The notes under the pieces: generated by a model
What the model was told of the DNA's origin: nothing
Database searches by the model: none
What the model saw: the letters and a program-made list of their open reading frames with translations, nothing else
Shown: piece after piece, positions 1 to 8,014 of the stretch
How positions within the stretch are numbered: position 1 is the first letter of the stretch
Layout of the letters: each line of letters begins with the position of its first letter
Made by a program: the position numbers and the translations under genes
Source of the DNA: Haloferax namakaokahaiae
GTDB taxonomy: Archaea; Halobacteriota; Halobacteria; Halobacteriales; Haloferacaceae
Assembly (NCBI RefSeq): GCF_042663225.1
Contig: NZ_JBHTAA010000014.1
Coordinates: 1-64,000 of the forward strand
DNA length: 64,000 bases
Reading direction: 5' to 3'

Positions 1-55
1 AGATTCCGCCGGGCTCATAACCCGGAGATCGGTAGTTCAAATCTACCTCCCGCTA
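1..55 (+). tRNA. Initiator tRNA-Met (CAU), 3' part, cut by window start
   Basis: The sequence gives an anticodon stem CCGGG/CCCGG around the loop CTCATAA (anticodon CAT), a T arm GGTAG/CTACC with loop TTCAAAT, and the 3' acceptor strand TCCCGCT plus discriminator A. No CCA is encoded. From memory this matches the 3' two thirds of the halobacterial initiator tRNA; about 20 bases of the 5' end lie outside the window. tRNA 3' ends are common attachment sites for archaeal integrative elements, and the accessory genes begin directly after it, but no second copy of the tRNA end was noticed in the window. Confidence 0.93.
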
Positions 56-153
56 CTTCTCTTGAAAACTACGCTCCGAAATTGTGGAGTGTATTTCCGG
101 AATTGTGTGCTGAATAGGTGAATACTGGCTTCGAAAAGTGGGTGACTGACGGC

Positions 154-987
154 TCAACTATCGGCCAACTCACCGAGTCTTTCAGCGACGGCCGACCCTA
201 CTGCGGACCGTAACGTCTTCCAATCGATGCTTCCCTGGTCGAGTCGGACGTACTCCTCTCGAACAACCATCTCGAACACACGTGCGTGAACTTCGGTAGT
301 CGTGGCCGTTTTTCCGTGGGTCTCGATGGCTTCGATTGCCCGACTGATTCGTGCCTTGGTTACAAGGTCGTTGGAGACTGCTGTTGGCTCACCTTGGATT
401 GGCTCATAGTTGCTCTTTTCGTCGACTACTATCTCTTGGATGAGTGCGGTTCCACCACGTCGGTTCTCGATAACCACACCTGCGGCAGGTCCGCTGTACC
501 ATGCAGATTCGGGAATCTCGAATCGCTCGGGATGGAAATCTCGGACGTTCACCTCTTTCTGGAAGGAGTTCATTGGCGTGAGTCCCAGACGTTCGAACAC
601 TCGTTCAGCTTTGTCGATGGGGAGGAGTCGCTCTTTGTCTTCGTTCCAGACGGCACGGCCAAGAAACGGTGGAATTCGGTCCCAGTCGTAGTCGATACCG
701 ACGTTACATGGTGCTACACCGAAGAAGACGTACGCTGACGGGTCGTCGACAGCGTCGTGGAACGCATCACGGTCGAACTGCTCTCGAACGTGCCGAACAG
801 CATGTTCGTACGGCGGTGGTACGTCTTCGAAGACCCGTTCTCGGTCTCCGAAGACCAGAAGCCCCGACGGTTTCATCTGAAACCGCAACCGAGGTCCAAC
901 GACGTACTCACGGAGCCACAGATGACCACTCGACAGCAACTCTTCGGGGGCAGCTACGAGTTGAGGCGTCGATGGATACAGCTTCAT
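154..987 (-). CDS. Degenerate RNA-ligase/nucleotidyltransferase-fold protein
   Basis: This 277-residue protein is counted from the ATG at 987, where MKLYPSTPQL looks like a natural N-terminus; an upstream in-frame start at 1020 would add 11 residues. The layout resembles the RNA-ligase/DNA-ligase adenylation fold: EYVVG at 27-31 where motif I (KxDG) is expected, FFGVAP near 88-93 where a motif III glutamate is expected, and AGVVIEN at 169-175 where motif IV (EGVV) is expected. In each place the catalytic residue appears replaced (Lys by Tyr, Glu by Val, Glu by Ala), so the protein is probably not an active ligase. It may bind nucleic acid or nucleotide, or be decaying. The fold call is an inference from motif spacing. 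Confidence 0.6.
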   Translation of the reverse strand: MKLYPSTPQLVAAPEELLSSGHLWLREYVVGPRLRFQMKPSGLLVFGDRERVFEDVPPPYEHAVRHVREQFDRDAFHDAVDDPSAYVFFGVAPCNVGIDYDWDRIPPFLGRAVWNEDKERLLPIDKAERVFERLGLTPMNSFQKEVNVRDFHPERFEIPESAWYSGPAAGVVIENRRGGTALIQEIVVDEKSNYEPIQGEPTAVSNDLVTKARISRAIEAIETHGKTATTTEVHARVFEMVVREEYVRLDQGSIDWKTLRSAVGSAVAERLGELADS

Positions 988-1152
988 GAATAGATACGAC
1001 CACCTTCCACTGCGAGACAAATAGTCTTGGTCGTGTACGCTCTGTTCACCTCGTCCATGAACCGAAACGGGGTCGAACCGCGATTTTCGACATAATAGGA
1101 GTAGAAGAGATAGACCAAGTGGAACTGTTCAAACCTAAACCAACTCTACCCC

Positions 1153-2310
1153 TTAGAGGGCCTGTTCAACAACCTCCGTAGAAATAACGTCGTAATCAGC
1201 GTCCGTGGCGTCGTCAAGGAGACGGCTGCAGAGTGCTAAAATTTGGCGAACATTCCCTTGAGATCGCTGGAGAATCATATTCAAACTCTCTTCAGTAAAT
1301 GGCCGAAGACCAGTCCCATCATCCTTGGACAGGCGTTCTAAGGCGAGATAATCTTCAATGAGATCGTACAGGTGATCGCTGGTTAATGGCTTGAGAGTCA
1401 CCTCCTGACCGATACGCTCGCTAAATGCGTGATACTCGCTCATAACGTCCTGCCAGACTTCTGGAGCACAACCAAAGAGCAAGCAAAGTCCAGAACTATT
1501 CTGGTCCATGAGATGACGGACACTGTTGAGCGTCGCCTGCTCGTGTTTTGGGGATAGACGAGCGATGCTCTCGAACTCGTCTACAAAGACAAATACAGCC
1601 GTATACCCGAGTTCGAGGAGCATATTCTTGAGTGCAGTAAAGGCCCGGACACCCATTGTGTCGTCGTCGAGCGCACTGTGTATCTCCATCTCTTTGCGCT
1701 GCTCGTACCGAATTCCCTCTGCTGTGAGCCACTGCCAGGCGTAGAGGTTGGTATCTTCGTATATCATGTGGACAATCGCACGGGCAAAATCGGCGAATTT
1801 CGTGATATCGCTCAGTTGCCTGATTGCCTCTGGAACGATTTCGGGGAGTAAAACATCCCCTTCGTCGATGAGTGACCTCATCTCCACTGCACTCCCCGGT
1901 GACTCGTCAGTGCATTCTCGGGCGATCGACGCTAGATACTCGTACGACAAGTTCTGGAGATGGGTGAACCCAAGGTCGTAAACGAACTCGTGGTAGATAT
2001 CGAGGAACCCTTCTCCCGGTTGGGCAACATAGCCCACAATCACGTCGTCGCGGTCTCGAAGTAATGAGCGCGTGTATTTCAGCGTGTGCGACTTTCCATT
2101 CCCATATTTCCCTGTGACCACGAGGTGCTTCGACTTGCCAGTCGACAGTACCGAAGAAACTGTTGAGCTGATCTTCTCCGATACATGATTCTGTCCACAG
2201 AATATTTCGGGGTTTTCTGCTGGGACCGGACTGTATGGGAATGGGTTTCCGCTGAGGCCGTATTGTGAGTAATCGCGCTGCTGGTCTGTGATGTTGAAGT
2301 TACTGGACAT
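1153..2310 (-). CDS. AAA-type ATPase, last gene of the TGT operon
   Basis: This 385-residue protein has a clear Walker A, GKYGNGKSHT, at about residues 67-76 and a Walker B, VFVFVDEFESIA, at about 236-247, followed by a helical C-terminal region (SQGNVRQI resembles the sensor-2/lid area of AAA proteins). The N-terminus GLSGNPFPYSPV is typical of ATPases that load onto a partner before the P-loop. It starts exactly where the preceding gene ends (2310), so the two are probably translationally coupled. In a TGT-containing operon it could remodel DNA or power a nuclease or translocase step. No nuclease domain is visible, so its exact role is unknown. Confidence 0.8.
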   Translation of the reverse strand: MSSNFNITDQQRDYSQYGLSGNPFPYSPVPAENPEIFCGQNHVSEKISSTVSSVLSTGKSKHLVVTGKYGNGKSHTLKYTRSLLRDRDDVIVGYVAQPGEGFLDIYHEFVYDLGFTHLQNLSYEYLASIARECTDESPGSAVEMRSLIDEGDVLLPEIVPEAIRQLSDITKFADFARAIVHMIYEDTNLYAWQWLTAEGIRYEQRKEMEIHSALDDDTMGVRAFTALKNMLLELGYTAVFVFVDEFESIARLSPKHEQATLNSVRHLMDQNSSGLCLLFGCAPEVWQDVMSEYHAFSERIGQEVTLKPLTSDHLYDLIEDYLALERLSKDDGTGLRPFTEESLNMILQRSQGNVRQILALCSRLLDDATDADYDVISTEVVEQAL

Positions 2311-3206
2311 TAGTGTGTCTCCTGTTTGAATGAGATATCGCGTTCGTGGACCGCGAGATAGTAGTATTTCTTCCCGTACAATTCGACGCCTGCCATGACC
2401 CGCTGAGTTGACTGCGAAGTCGTGATTAGCGGGCCTTCGTCAGCGAGTTCGATTTGTTTGATTCCAAGCGTTGCATCCTTCGCACCGGTATCCATCGGTG
2501 CACCAGAGAGTTCGAGTTTCCCAACATTCTGCTGACATAGTTCGAGCACTGCTTCGTCGAAATCACGCCTTCGACAACCAATTCGTTCGCAGATCTCCTC
2601 CCGAAGTCGTGGAATCGAGAGGTAGCGTTGACGCAAGTTGATTCCTGCAGTCTGTTCGAGGGTGTCGTAGGCGTCTAGTAATATAAAGTGGAAGTTGCTT
2701 GGGACTTCAGTTCCCTTTGAGAGATAGTAATCACCGGTGAACGCATTCCGTTGAACACTCCCCAACCGCTCGGCCCAATCTCCAACAATCTCGATACCAG
2801 TTTGGTTAAACGAGTATGGAGTGTACTGCTGGGTCTCTTCAAGATGTTCTAAGAGCGATTCAAGGTCAGAGTGTTCCATTTCTTCGAGTGCTTGCAGAAA
2901 TGCACCGTAATGCGGACTTCGGACAGCGAGAATCGAACTCGCTTTCATCCAGTTTTCTGCTCGAATTGCGTCCAAGAACGACTTCCCGATGCTTGTGGTT
3001 ATGTAGACGAAGTCGTCATTATCCTCGCTTTCAGATAACAGTGAGATCCTCGTCGCCTCAAGAATAGTTTCTCGGGCTCTACGGTGGTTTACATCGAGGA
3101 TGTCCGCAAGGTCCTCTGTTGACTTGAGTACGTCTTCACACGCGTAGGTGAGTTCTACAAGACGACTCAGAGTAACAGGGCGGATGGTCGGCCGTTCGTC
3201 GCTCAT
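2310..3206 (-). CDS. Uncharacterised winged-helix-like protein of the TGT operon
   Basis: I do not recognise a named family. The protein has 298 residues. The N-terminal 60 residues (LVELTYACEDVLKS, then LADILDVNHRRARETI) look like a helix-turn-helix/winged-helix unit, and a second candidate lies near residues 195-225 (RLREEICERIGCRRRDFDEAV). Such double-wing proteins often read DNA or bridge subunits of defence complexes. Its start overlaps the end of the 347-residue TGT gene by four bases (ATGA type), and its stop overlaps the start of the ATPase gene, so the three products are almost certainly made together. No catalytic motif was seen. DpdG-like adaptor roles are conceivable but unproven. 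Confidence 0.65.
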   Translation of the reverse strand: MSDERPTIRPVTLSRLVELTYACEDVLKSTEDLADILDVNHRRARETILEATRISLLSESEDNDDFVYITTSIGKSFLDAIRAENWMKASSILAVRSPHYGAFLQALEEMEHSDLESLLEHLEETQQYTPYSFNQTGIEIVGDWAERLGSVQRNAFTGDYYLSKGTEVPSNFHFILLDAYDTLEQTAGINLRQRYLSIPRLREEICERIGCRRRDFDEAVLELCQQNVGKLELSGAPMDTGAKDATLGIKQIELADEGPLITTSQSTQRVMAGVELYGKKYYYLAVHERDISFKQETH

Positions 3207-4246
3207 GTGAGCCTCCGAACCTGCTGTTTTGCAGTTGAGTAAGCACGTCTCGTCACCTCGTTACCCTGGAACCGGAGGTCCAGATAGTCCTCAATGTCGC
3301 GACCAGATTCAGCAACATACTCGAATCGACGCAATTCTGTCGCTAACGCCCAAAGATTGTGTTGGACTAACGCAGAACGGTCTTCTCGAATATCGTCTAA
3401 TGTTCGAGTGCCACAAACCGGGCATGGACACGGGAGTCGCTCTAACCGCTCGATATCTTGGAGTTCTTCCCCGCCAAATCCAGGTATTAGATAATTTCTA
3501 TTTCCTGCCCCGCGAATAAATGCAGATGAATCGAAACTATCAACACCAAGATAGAGAAGAAGTGGTTGGTACACGAGACCTCCAAGGCCGTACACGTGAA
3601 GGTGCTTGTCCGTAGACGTTCGTGCTGCTAAGATCAGTTTTGTGACTTTTTTGTAATCTGTCCGTATGGGGACCATACTCCCAAGCGCATAGCCATCAAA
3701 TTCGCCGTACTTCTCTAGATGGGCGATGCAGTTTCGAACCGTTTCGGGGTCGTATCCGTGAACACTAGCGAATAACAACGCATCCCCAGAATGTTGATCA
3801 CTCGCTTCGAGTGCATATTCGATGCTCTGATTGACACGGCGGTGGTTTTCCGCTGCACGATTCTCTCGAGAAAGGGGAATGTCAACCGTACCAAAAATAT
3901 CTGCATCGAGTTGACGCTGTGCCGCAAGTGTTTTTTTTGGGGTAGTGTCGACTTGTCCTGAACTGAAGTCGAATCCGCCACTGTCTGCAAACACAATTGT
4001 TTCTTCGGGGACACGCATTTCCTCTCGGAGTGTCACGCCGTTCGTCAACCGCTCCCACATTGGTGTGCGGTTGCGTATTGCCCGTGTGTTGATCATCGCC
4101 ACCGGCAAATCCGGTATTGACCCCACATACGGTGGTGTGTTGTCACTTGACCGTTTTCCGATATTCCGAACCGGAAAGAGAACAGGTGTGTTTAGTTTCC
4201 CGTGAGGGAGATCGATTGTTCGTCGTCTGTATAGCATACCTCCCAC
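3203..4246 (-). CDS. TGT-family 7-deazaguanine transglycosylase, DpdA-like
   Basis: This 347-residue protein carries a full set of TGT-fold signatures: base-pocket motif ADSGGFD (87-93), ALGSMVP (187-193) in place of the usual GGL loop, a nucleophile motif GVDSFDS (234-240, candidate Asp236), and a zinc site CPCPVC (273-278) with His296 about 18 residues later. The chemistry of the family is exchange of guanine for a 7-deazaguanine such as preQ0. The protein lacks the PUA domain of archaeal tRNA TGT and is short, as in DNA-acting DpdA proteins. It is followed by ATPase and HTH genes and preceded by a second TGT-type gene. The start is either GTG at 4246 or ATG at 4237. DNA as substrate is an inference from context. 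Confidence 0.85.
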   Translation of the reverse strand: MGGMLYRRRTIDLPHGKLNTPVLFPVRNIGKRSSDNTPPYVGSIPDLPVAMINTRAIRNRTPMWERLTNGVTLREEMRVPEETIVFADSGGFDFSSGQVDTTPKKTLAAQRQLDADIFGTVDIPLSRENRAAENHRRVNQSIEYALEASDQHSGDALLFASVHGYDPETVRNCIAHLEKYGEFDGYALGSMVPIRTDYKKVTKLILAARTSTDKHLHVYGLGGLVYQPLLLYLGVDSFDSSAFIRGAGNRNYLIPGFGGEELQDIERLERLPCPCPVCGTRTLDDIREDRSALVQHNLWALATELRRFEYVAESGRDIEDYLDLRFQGNEVTRRAYSTAKQQVRRLT

Positions 4247-4319
4247 CCGGATAGGCTGTTAGCTTGCTTAGATATGAGCCAAATAGACAGAATTTTGCGA
4301 GAAGCAGACCCTTTGAAGG

Positions 4320-7214
4320 CTAATATTGTTCGAGTGCCGCTTGAGTCGGTGCTTCTTCCACCTTCCGACATAGCGTTTCGATTAGTCCGGGGTCTAGTAC
4401 ATCAATATCCCCAACACGTCGAGCGAAGTTTTTGAGGTATACCCCTTTCAGGCCGATGACAATTGTACCGTGATTTTTAGCGTCCTCTGTTCGGGCAGCA
4501 ACGGACACGATGTTGTCGAATTGCTTGTCGACGATTTCCCGATTGAATACGACGCCAATCTGGTCTGCACGAATTCTCTGTATCATCGAGTCGATATCGA
4601 TGCTGTTGTAGTAGTCCTTGCCAAGGGTGAAGAATACAACATCGAAGTCACCTTCGTCGAGGACTTTTTCGAGGTCTGGCCGAATTTGTAACTGCGAGGA
4701 TCGGTCACGGATTTCGGCAACCTTCATCGAACTGAACGTCACTTCGTACGGTGGTAGCGATTCGTCCTCCGAAACTAATCCGAAACCGGCGCTGATGAAG
4801 TAGCGAGACACTTGATGGCCGTCATCTCTCAGTCTTCGGACTGCTTCGCTGACGTAGTTTTGTTGACGGCCAGTGTAGAGGTCACGGGCTGCGATAGCAG
4901 GAACATTATCTCCTTCTAGCAGTTCTTCTCGCGAGAATTTGAGCGTCTCCTCTGCGTCGAATACAGGCGCCCCATCCGGGAACTCCTTACTACCCGAACA
5001 CTGGTCAACAACGAGAACGTTGAGCCCATTAGCGGGATTCGCTTCGGGAGCGTGCGGAATAAAGTCGTCACCAACAACGTAATCCTCGCCACATGTTTCG
5101 AGTACGTCTCTCCGAAGTGCAGCAGAATCAGCGAACGTGTGTAACTCGCAGTTGGTCGATTCGATACCCTCGGAGACTGCAGGGTCTACGTCACCATCTG
5201 GAGTGACGAGGAAGAGGTGTAGGTACCGCTGCGACTCCTCTTGCAGGTTATCCGCCATTCGAGTTGGCGCAAACGAGACACTGTTGTTGGTTTCTGTCCA
5301 CCATTCAGAGACACCCTCAGCATCAAAGACACCGATTTCGGCGACAGGAAGGTCGTGGACCTGTTTCCAGAACTCCGGTTCCTCACTTCGGAGGTAGGAT
5401 TCGATTGTGTCGTACTTGCTGAGTCCCGCCGAACCCTGAATCGCGATGAGGATTTTCGGAATCGCATCGGTGAATTCATCGTAGAAGCGGCGTGTGTTGT
5501 GGAACCCACGGCGCCTGTTTCGATCGTTTCCGCGGAAGATGCACACCTCAACTCCGTGCTCCTCACAAATCGGACATTCACATTTCTCCCACGGGCGATT
5601 AGCAAGTGTTCGCTGGTAGGCCTCCAGCAAGTCGTCATCGCCAATCCACGTGGCATAGTCTTTGACGACAGCCCAAATCTCATCGTATGGGTCCGAACCT
5701 GCTTCGTCGACGAGATTAGGCGTTCGCGGAAAGTTGGAAAACTCGTCTTCAGCAGTGTTCAGAAGTTCCTCGTACTCAGCGAATGGGAGTGGGTTTTCTG
5801 GGCCGTCCTTTCGCAGGAGTTTCACAATCTTCCCTCTCAGGATGCCGCTAAAGCTAGCCTGTAATTCGCGAGCGTACTCGAAGTCATCACGGAGGACTTC
5901 TTCAATGTCCCCGAGGAGCGATAGGTCATATTGATCGTCGAGGCGGTGTTCTCGAAGGTACTCACGAGTTTTTGGAAGGATACTAACTGCCTTCTCATGC
6001 CAGGCGTGGACAGCATCCGTAATTGACTCCTCAGCATCGTATGCACGTAAGGCAACGAGCGTCTCTCGTCCACGGAGTGATTTTTGGACAGCCTCGCCCA
6101 ACGAATCACGGTTTGATGGATACCGAACACGAATCGCATCGTAGCGCTCGTCGTGATCGAGTCGGTAGTTGTCGCCACCGGTCCACGCCGAACGGAGCAT
6201 GCTTGCGCTGTCGAAACTCGTCATTCCAGAGCGCCCAACAGTATCGAATCCTTCAGTCTTTGCGAACCCAAAAACGTGTGTATCGATGCGTCGGGTGTGT
6301 TCACGCTCGAATTCTTTAACAGACTTGCCGACGCTTTTGACAATTTTTCTGACGTCGTGGATTGGACTGCCTGCGACCCCGCCGATTCCGACGTAGTCGT
6401 ATCCAATCCCGAGAACGTGTTCGAGTGCCTCAACGTAGGATTCTGGGTCCCACCCCTGGATAGCGACCATCAAACGGAACGAGTAGTCGTCTGCGTGGTA
6501 CTGGTCGTACATCTCCTGCGCGTTGTTGAGCGTGAGCTCGTACCGGAACGCTGCATCGTCAGCACGATAGACTGCACGCGAATCTTCTGCTAACTCAGAG
6601 AGAACAACATCAACGTCGCCCTCAAAATCAGACTGCGTAAATGGAGTAACGGAAGCATCTGTGCGAATGCTTGGCTCATATTCACCGACGTAACTTGGCC
6701 ACTCATCGGGCCACTCGTCGATCATCAAATCTACGACGTCAGTTATCTTGTCTGGTATGTCGGACTTCGAAAAACCGTCACCAAGAGCACGTTTGTCGAG
6801 ATAGAGACGCCCCTTGTCTTTTCCAGACCCCAAGACGAGATGGTCGATGGTGACGCCAACAGAGACTTTGAGTGTCTCGTAGAATTCCAACATCTCTGCG
6901 TTGTCGTACGGGGGGAACGGGAGAGATTTGTAGCCCCACGCACCGCAGTCGCTGATGGTCGGGAGCCAGTCTGGGATAGAGAGAACTGGGTCGTCGTAAA
7001 CGCCGTGCTTGCGCAGTCGCTCAGATTTCCGGATCGATTCTTCGACCTGTTCTCGGGAAATCAGAACCCCATCGATTGGAGTGGTGTCGTACTCGAAAAT
7101 ATCCCAGATATAGCTGAGTTCACGCTCAGTCCGGTCGACAGTAGAGAGTTCGTCGTGCTCGAAATCATAGTGAGCATCGACAGCGTCGTCCCATTCTGGA
7201 ACGTAGAATCGCAC
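4320..7214 (-). CDS. TGT-like protein fused to a C-terminal DUF6884/YaaA-like domain
   Basis: This 964-residue protein begins with a second TGT-type module: SDCGAWGY (88-95) at the base-pocket position, GVTIDHLVLG (120-129), a GGVAG loop near 276, SFDSASMLR near 333 (the nucleophile region of DpdA-type enzymes) and a zinc motif CECPIC near 541 with a histidine about 25 residues on. The C-terminal third has CSGSK near 738, ARDLYTG near 778 and SAGFGLVSEDE near 808. This signature recalls the DUF6884/YaaA-like fold also present in archaeosine synthase-type proteins. The fusion suggests base insertion coupled to a second step on the base or DNA. It is the first gene of the leftward operon, with a GTG start and a strong Shine-Dalgarno. 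Domain names are from recognition only. Confidence 0.75.
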   Translation of the reverse strand: MRFYVPEWDDAVDAHYDFEHDELSTVDRTERELSYIWDIFEYDTTPIDGVLISREQVEESIRKSERLRKHGVYDDPVLSIPDWLPTISDCGAWGYKSLPFPPYDNAEMLEFYETLKVSVGVTIDHLVLGSGKDKGRLYLDKRALGDGFSKSDIPDKITDVVDLMIDEWPDEWPSYVGEYEPSIRTDASVTPFTQSDFEGDVDVVLSELAEDSRAVYRADDAAFRYELTLNNAQEMYDQYHADDYSFRLMVAIQGWDPESYVEALEHVLGIGYDYVGIGGVAGSPIHDVRKIVKSVGKSVKEFEREHTRRIDTHVFGFAKTEGFDTVGRSGMTSFDSASMLRSAWTGGDNYRLDHDERYDAIRVRYPSNRDSLGEAVQKSLRGRETLVALRAYDAEESITDAVHAWHEKAVSILPKTREYLREHRLDDQYDLSLLGDIEEVLRDDFEYARELQASFSGILRGKIVKLLRKDGPENPLPFAEYEELLNTAEDEFSNFPRTPNLVDEAGSDPYDEIWAVVKDYATWIGDDDLLEAYQRTLANRPWEKCECPICEEHGVEVCIFRGNDRNRRRGFHNTRRFYDEFTDAIPKILIAIQGSAGLSKYDTIESYLRSEEPEFWKQVHDLPVAEIGVFDAEGVSEWWTETNNSVSFAPTRMADNLQEESQRYLHLFLVTPDGDVDPAVSEGIESTNCELHTFADSAALRRDVLETCGEDYVVGDDFIPHAPEANPANGLNVLVVDQCSGSKEFPDGAPVFDAEETLKFSREELLEGDNVPAIAARDLYTGRQQNYVSEAVRRLRDDGHQVSRYFISAGFGLVSEDESLPPYEVTFSSMKVAEIRDRSSQLQIRPDLEKVLDEGDFDVVFFTLGKDYYNSIDIDSMIQRIRADQIGVVFNREIVDKQFDNIVSVAARTEDAKNHGTIVIGLKGVYLKNFARRVGDIDVLDPGLIETLCRKVEEAPTQAALEQY

Positions 7215-7220
7215 AGATTA

Positions 7221-7229
7221 GATCACCTT
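7221..7229 (-). promoter_or_regulatory. Shine-Dalgarno of the 964-residue TGT gene
   Basis: On the minus strand AAGGTGATC lies six bases before the GTG at 7214 and matches the archaeal 16S 3' end. It supports the GTG start and implies a leadered transcript, which is less usual in haloarchaea where many first genes are leaderless. Confidence 0.6.
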
Positions 7230-7376
7230 GTTAGTCATAATACCATCTCACCTTATGTATGTCTCTTTCTCTTCTTCTGGACGGTAGAGGACATGATGAG
7301 GATTCTTCAGGTGTTCTTTCAAGATTCTGTAGAGAAGGACACTTCGGATATATTGACCCAGAATTGAGAGACGTAT

Positions 7377-7754
7377 CTAGGATTCAGACAGCTGAGTGAA
7401 CCATCTAATGACTCCGGTAGCAGAAGCGAGACAAGCGTATTGATTTACTTTTGGTGTAACGACTACCTCCTTGCTCCGCTCGTCATACACGATGAGTTCA
7501 TGATTAGCCATCCTCGGAAGATGATTTTGGATGAGGCCGTTGTAAGCTGATTCGTACTCACTAGTGGTCACTCGACTCGGTGGTGTGCCGGTTTCAGCAC
7601 CGCGGATTACTCGTGCGACGTGCCGAACGCTCACTCTCGTTCCACATTCGAACAGAGAAAGGTAACGGACAACGAGTAATCGACGTCGATTGCCTAGCAA
7701 ACTGAAGATGTCGGCCTCACTTATCTCGTCTACTCGAAGACTCATCTCTGACAA
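7377..7754 (-). CDS. DUF7344-type winged-helix regulator
   Basis: This 125-residue protein has the pattern of the small haloarchaeal HTH family now called DUF7344: IFSLLGNRRRLLVVRYL near residues 15-31, a middle variable segment, then LIQNHLPRMANHELIVYDE, where a recognition helix and wing end in an aromatic-rich tail. These proteins are thought to be transcription regulators, often found in mobile regions. It lies upstream of the TGT operon and is read in the same direction, 160 bases before it, so it may control that operon. Its own upstream region carries the perfect hairpin at 7848-7870. Confidence 0.75.
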   Translation of the reverse strand: MSEMSLRVDEISEADIFSLLGNRRRLLVVRYLSLFECGTRVSVRHVARVIRGAETGTPPSRVTTSEYESAYNGLIQNHLPRMANHELIVYDERSKEVVVTPKVNQYACLASATGVIRWFTQLSES

Positions 7755-7847
7755 CCTCCCGGTCGGATGGGCGGTCTACTTCGATATTCTAGGTGTGTCG
7801 GTACTACTGAAACAGTCCAATTCGAAATTTTTTGGATAGTCATTGGT

Positions 7848-7870
7848 ACGCCTCCACCCGTTGGAGGCGT
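7848..7870. promoter_or_regulatory. Perfect 9-bp inverted repeat between divergent genes
   Basis: The arms ACGCCTCCA and TGGAGGCGT flank a 5-base loop CCCGT and are followed by a run of seven A. It lies in the 260-base space between the DUF7344-type regulator (leftward) and the nuclease gene (rightward), where a terminator is not expected. It is therefore best read as an operator or an RNA hairpin in a leader. No nearby second copy was seen. Confidence 0.45.
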
Positions 7871-8014
7871 CAAAAAAACGTATACGCAGAACACCAGTCG
7901 GGAATGTTCGATGGACCTGTTGAGATTATCAACAAATAACACAAACTGTGTGCTGTATAGATGTCTATCTTGGCGCCACCAATTATGGTAGTAGATTGAG
8001 ATAAAGAGACTAGA

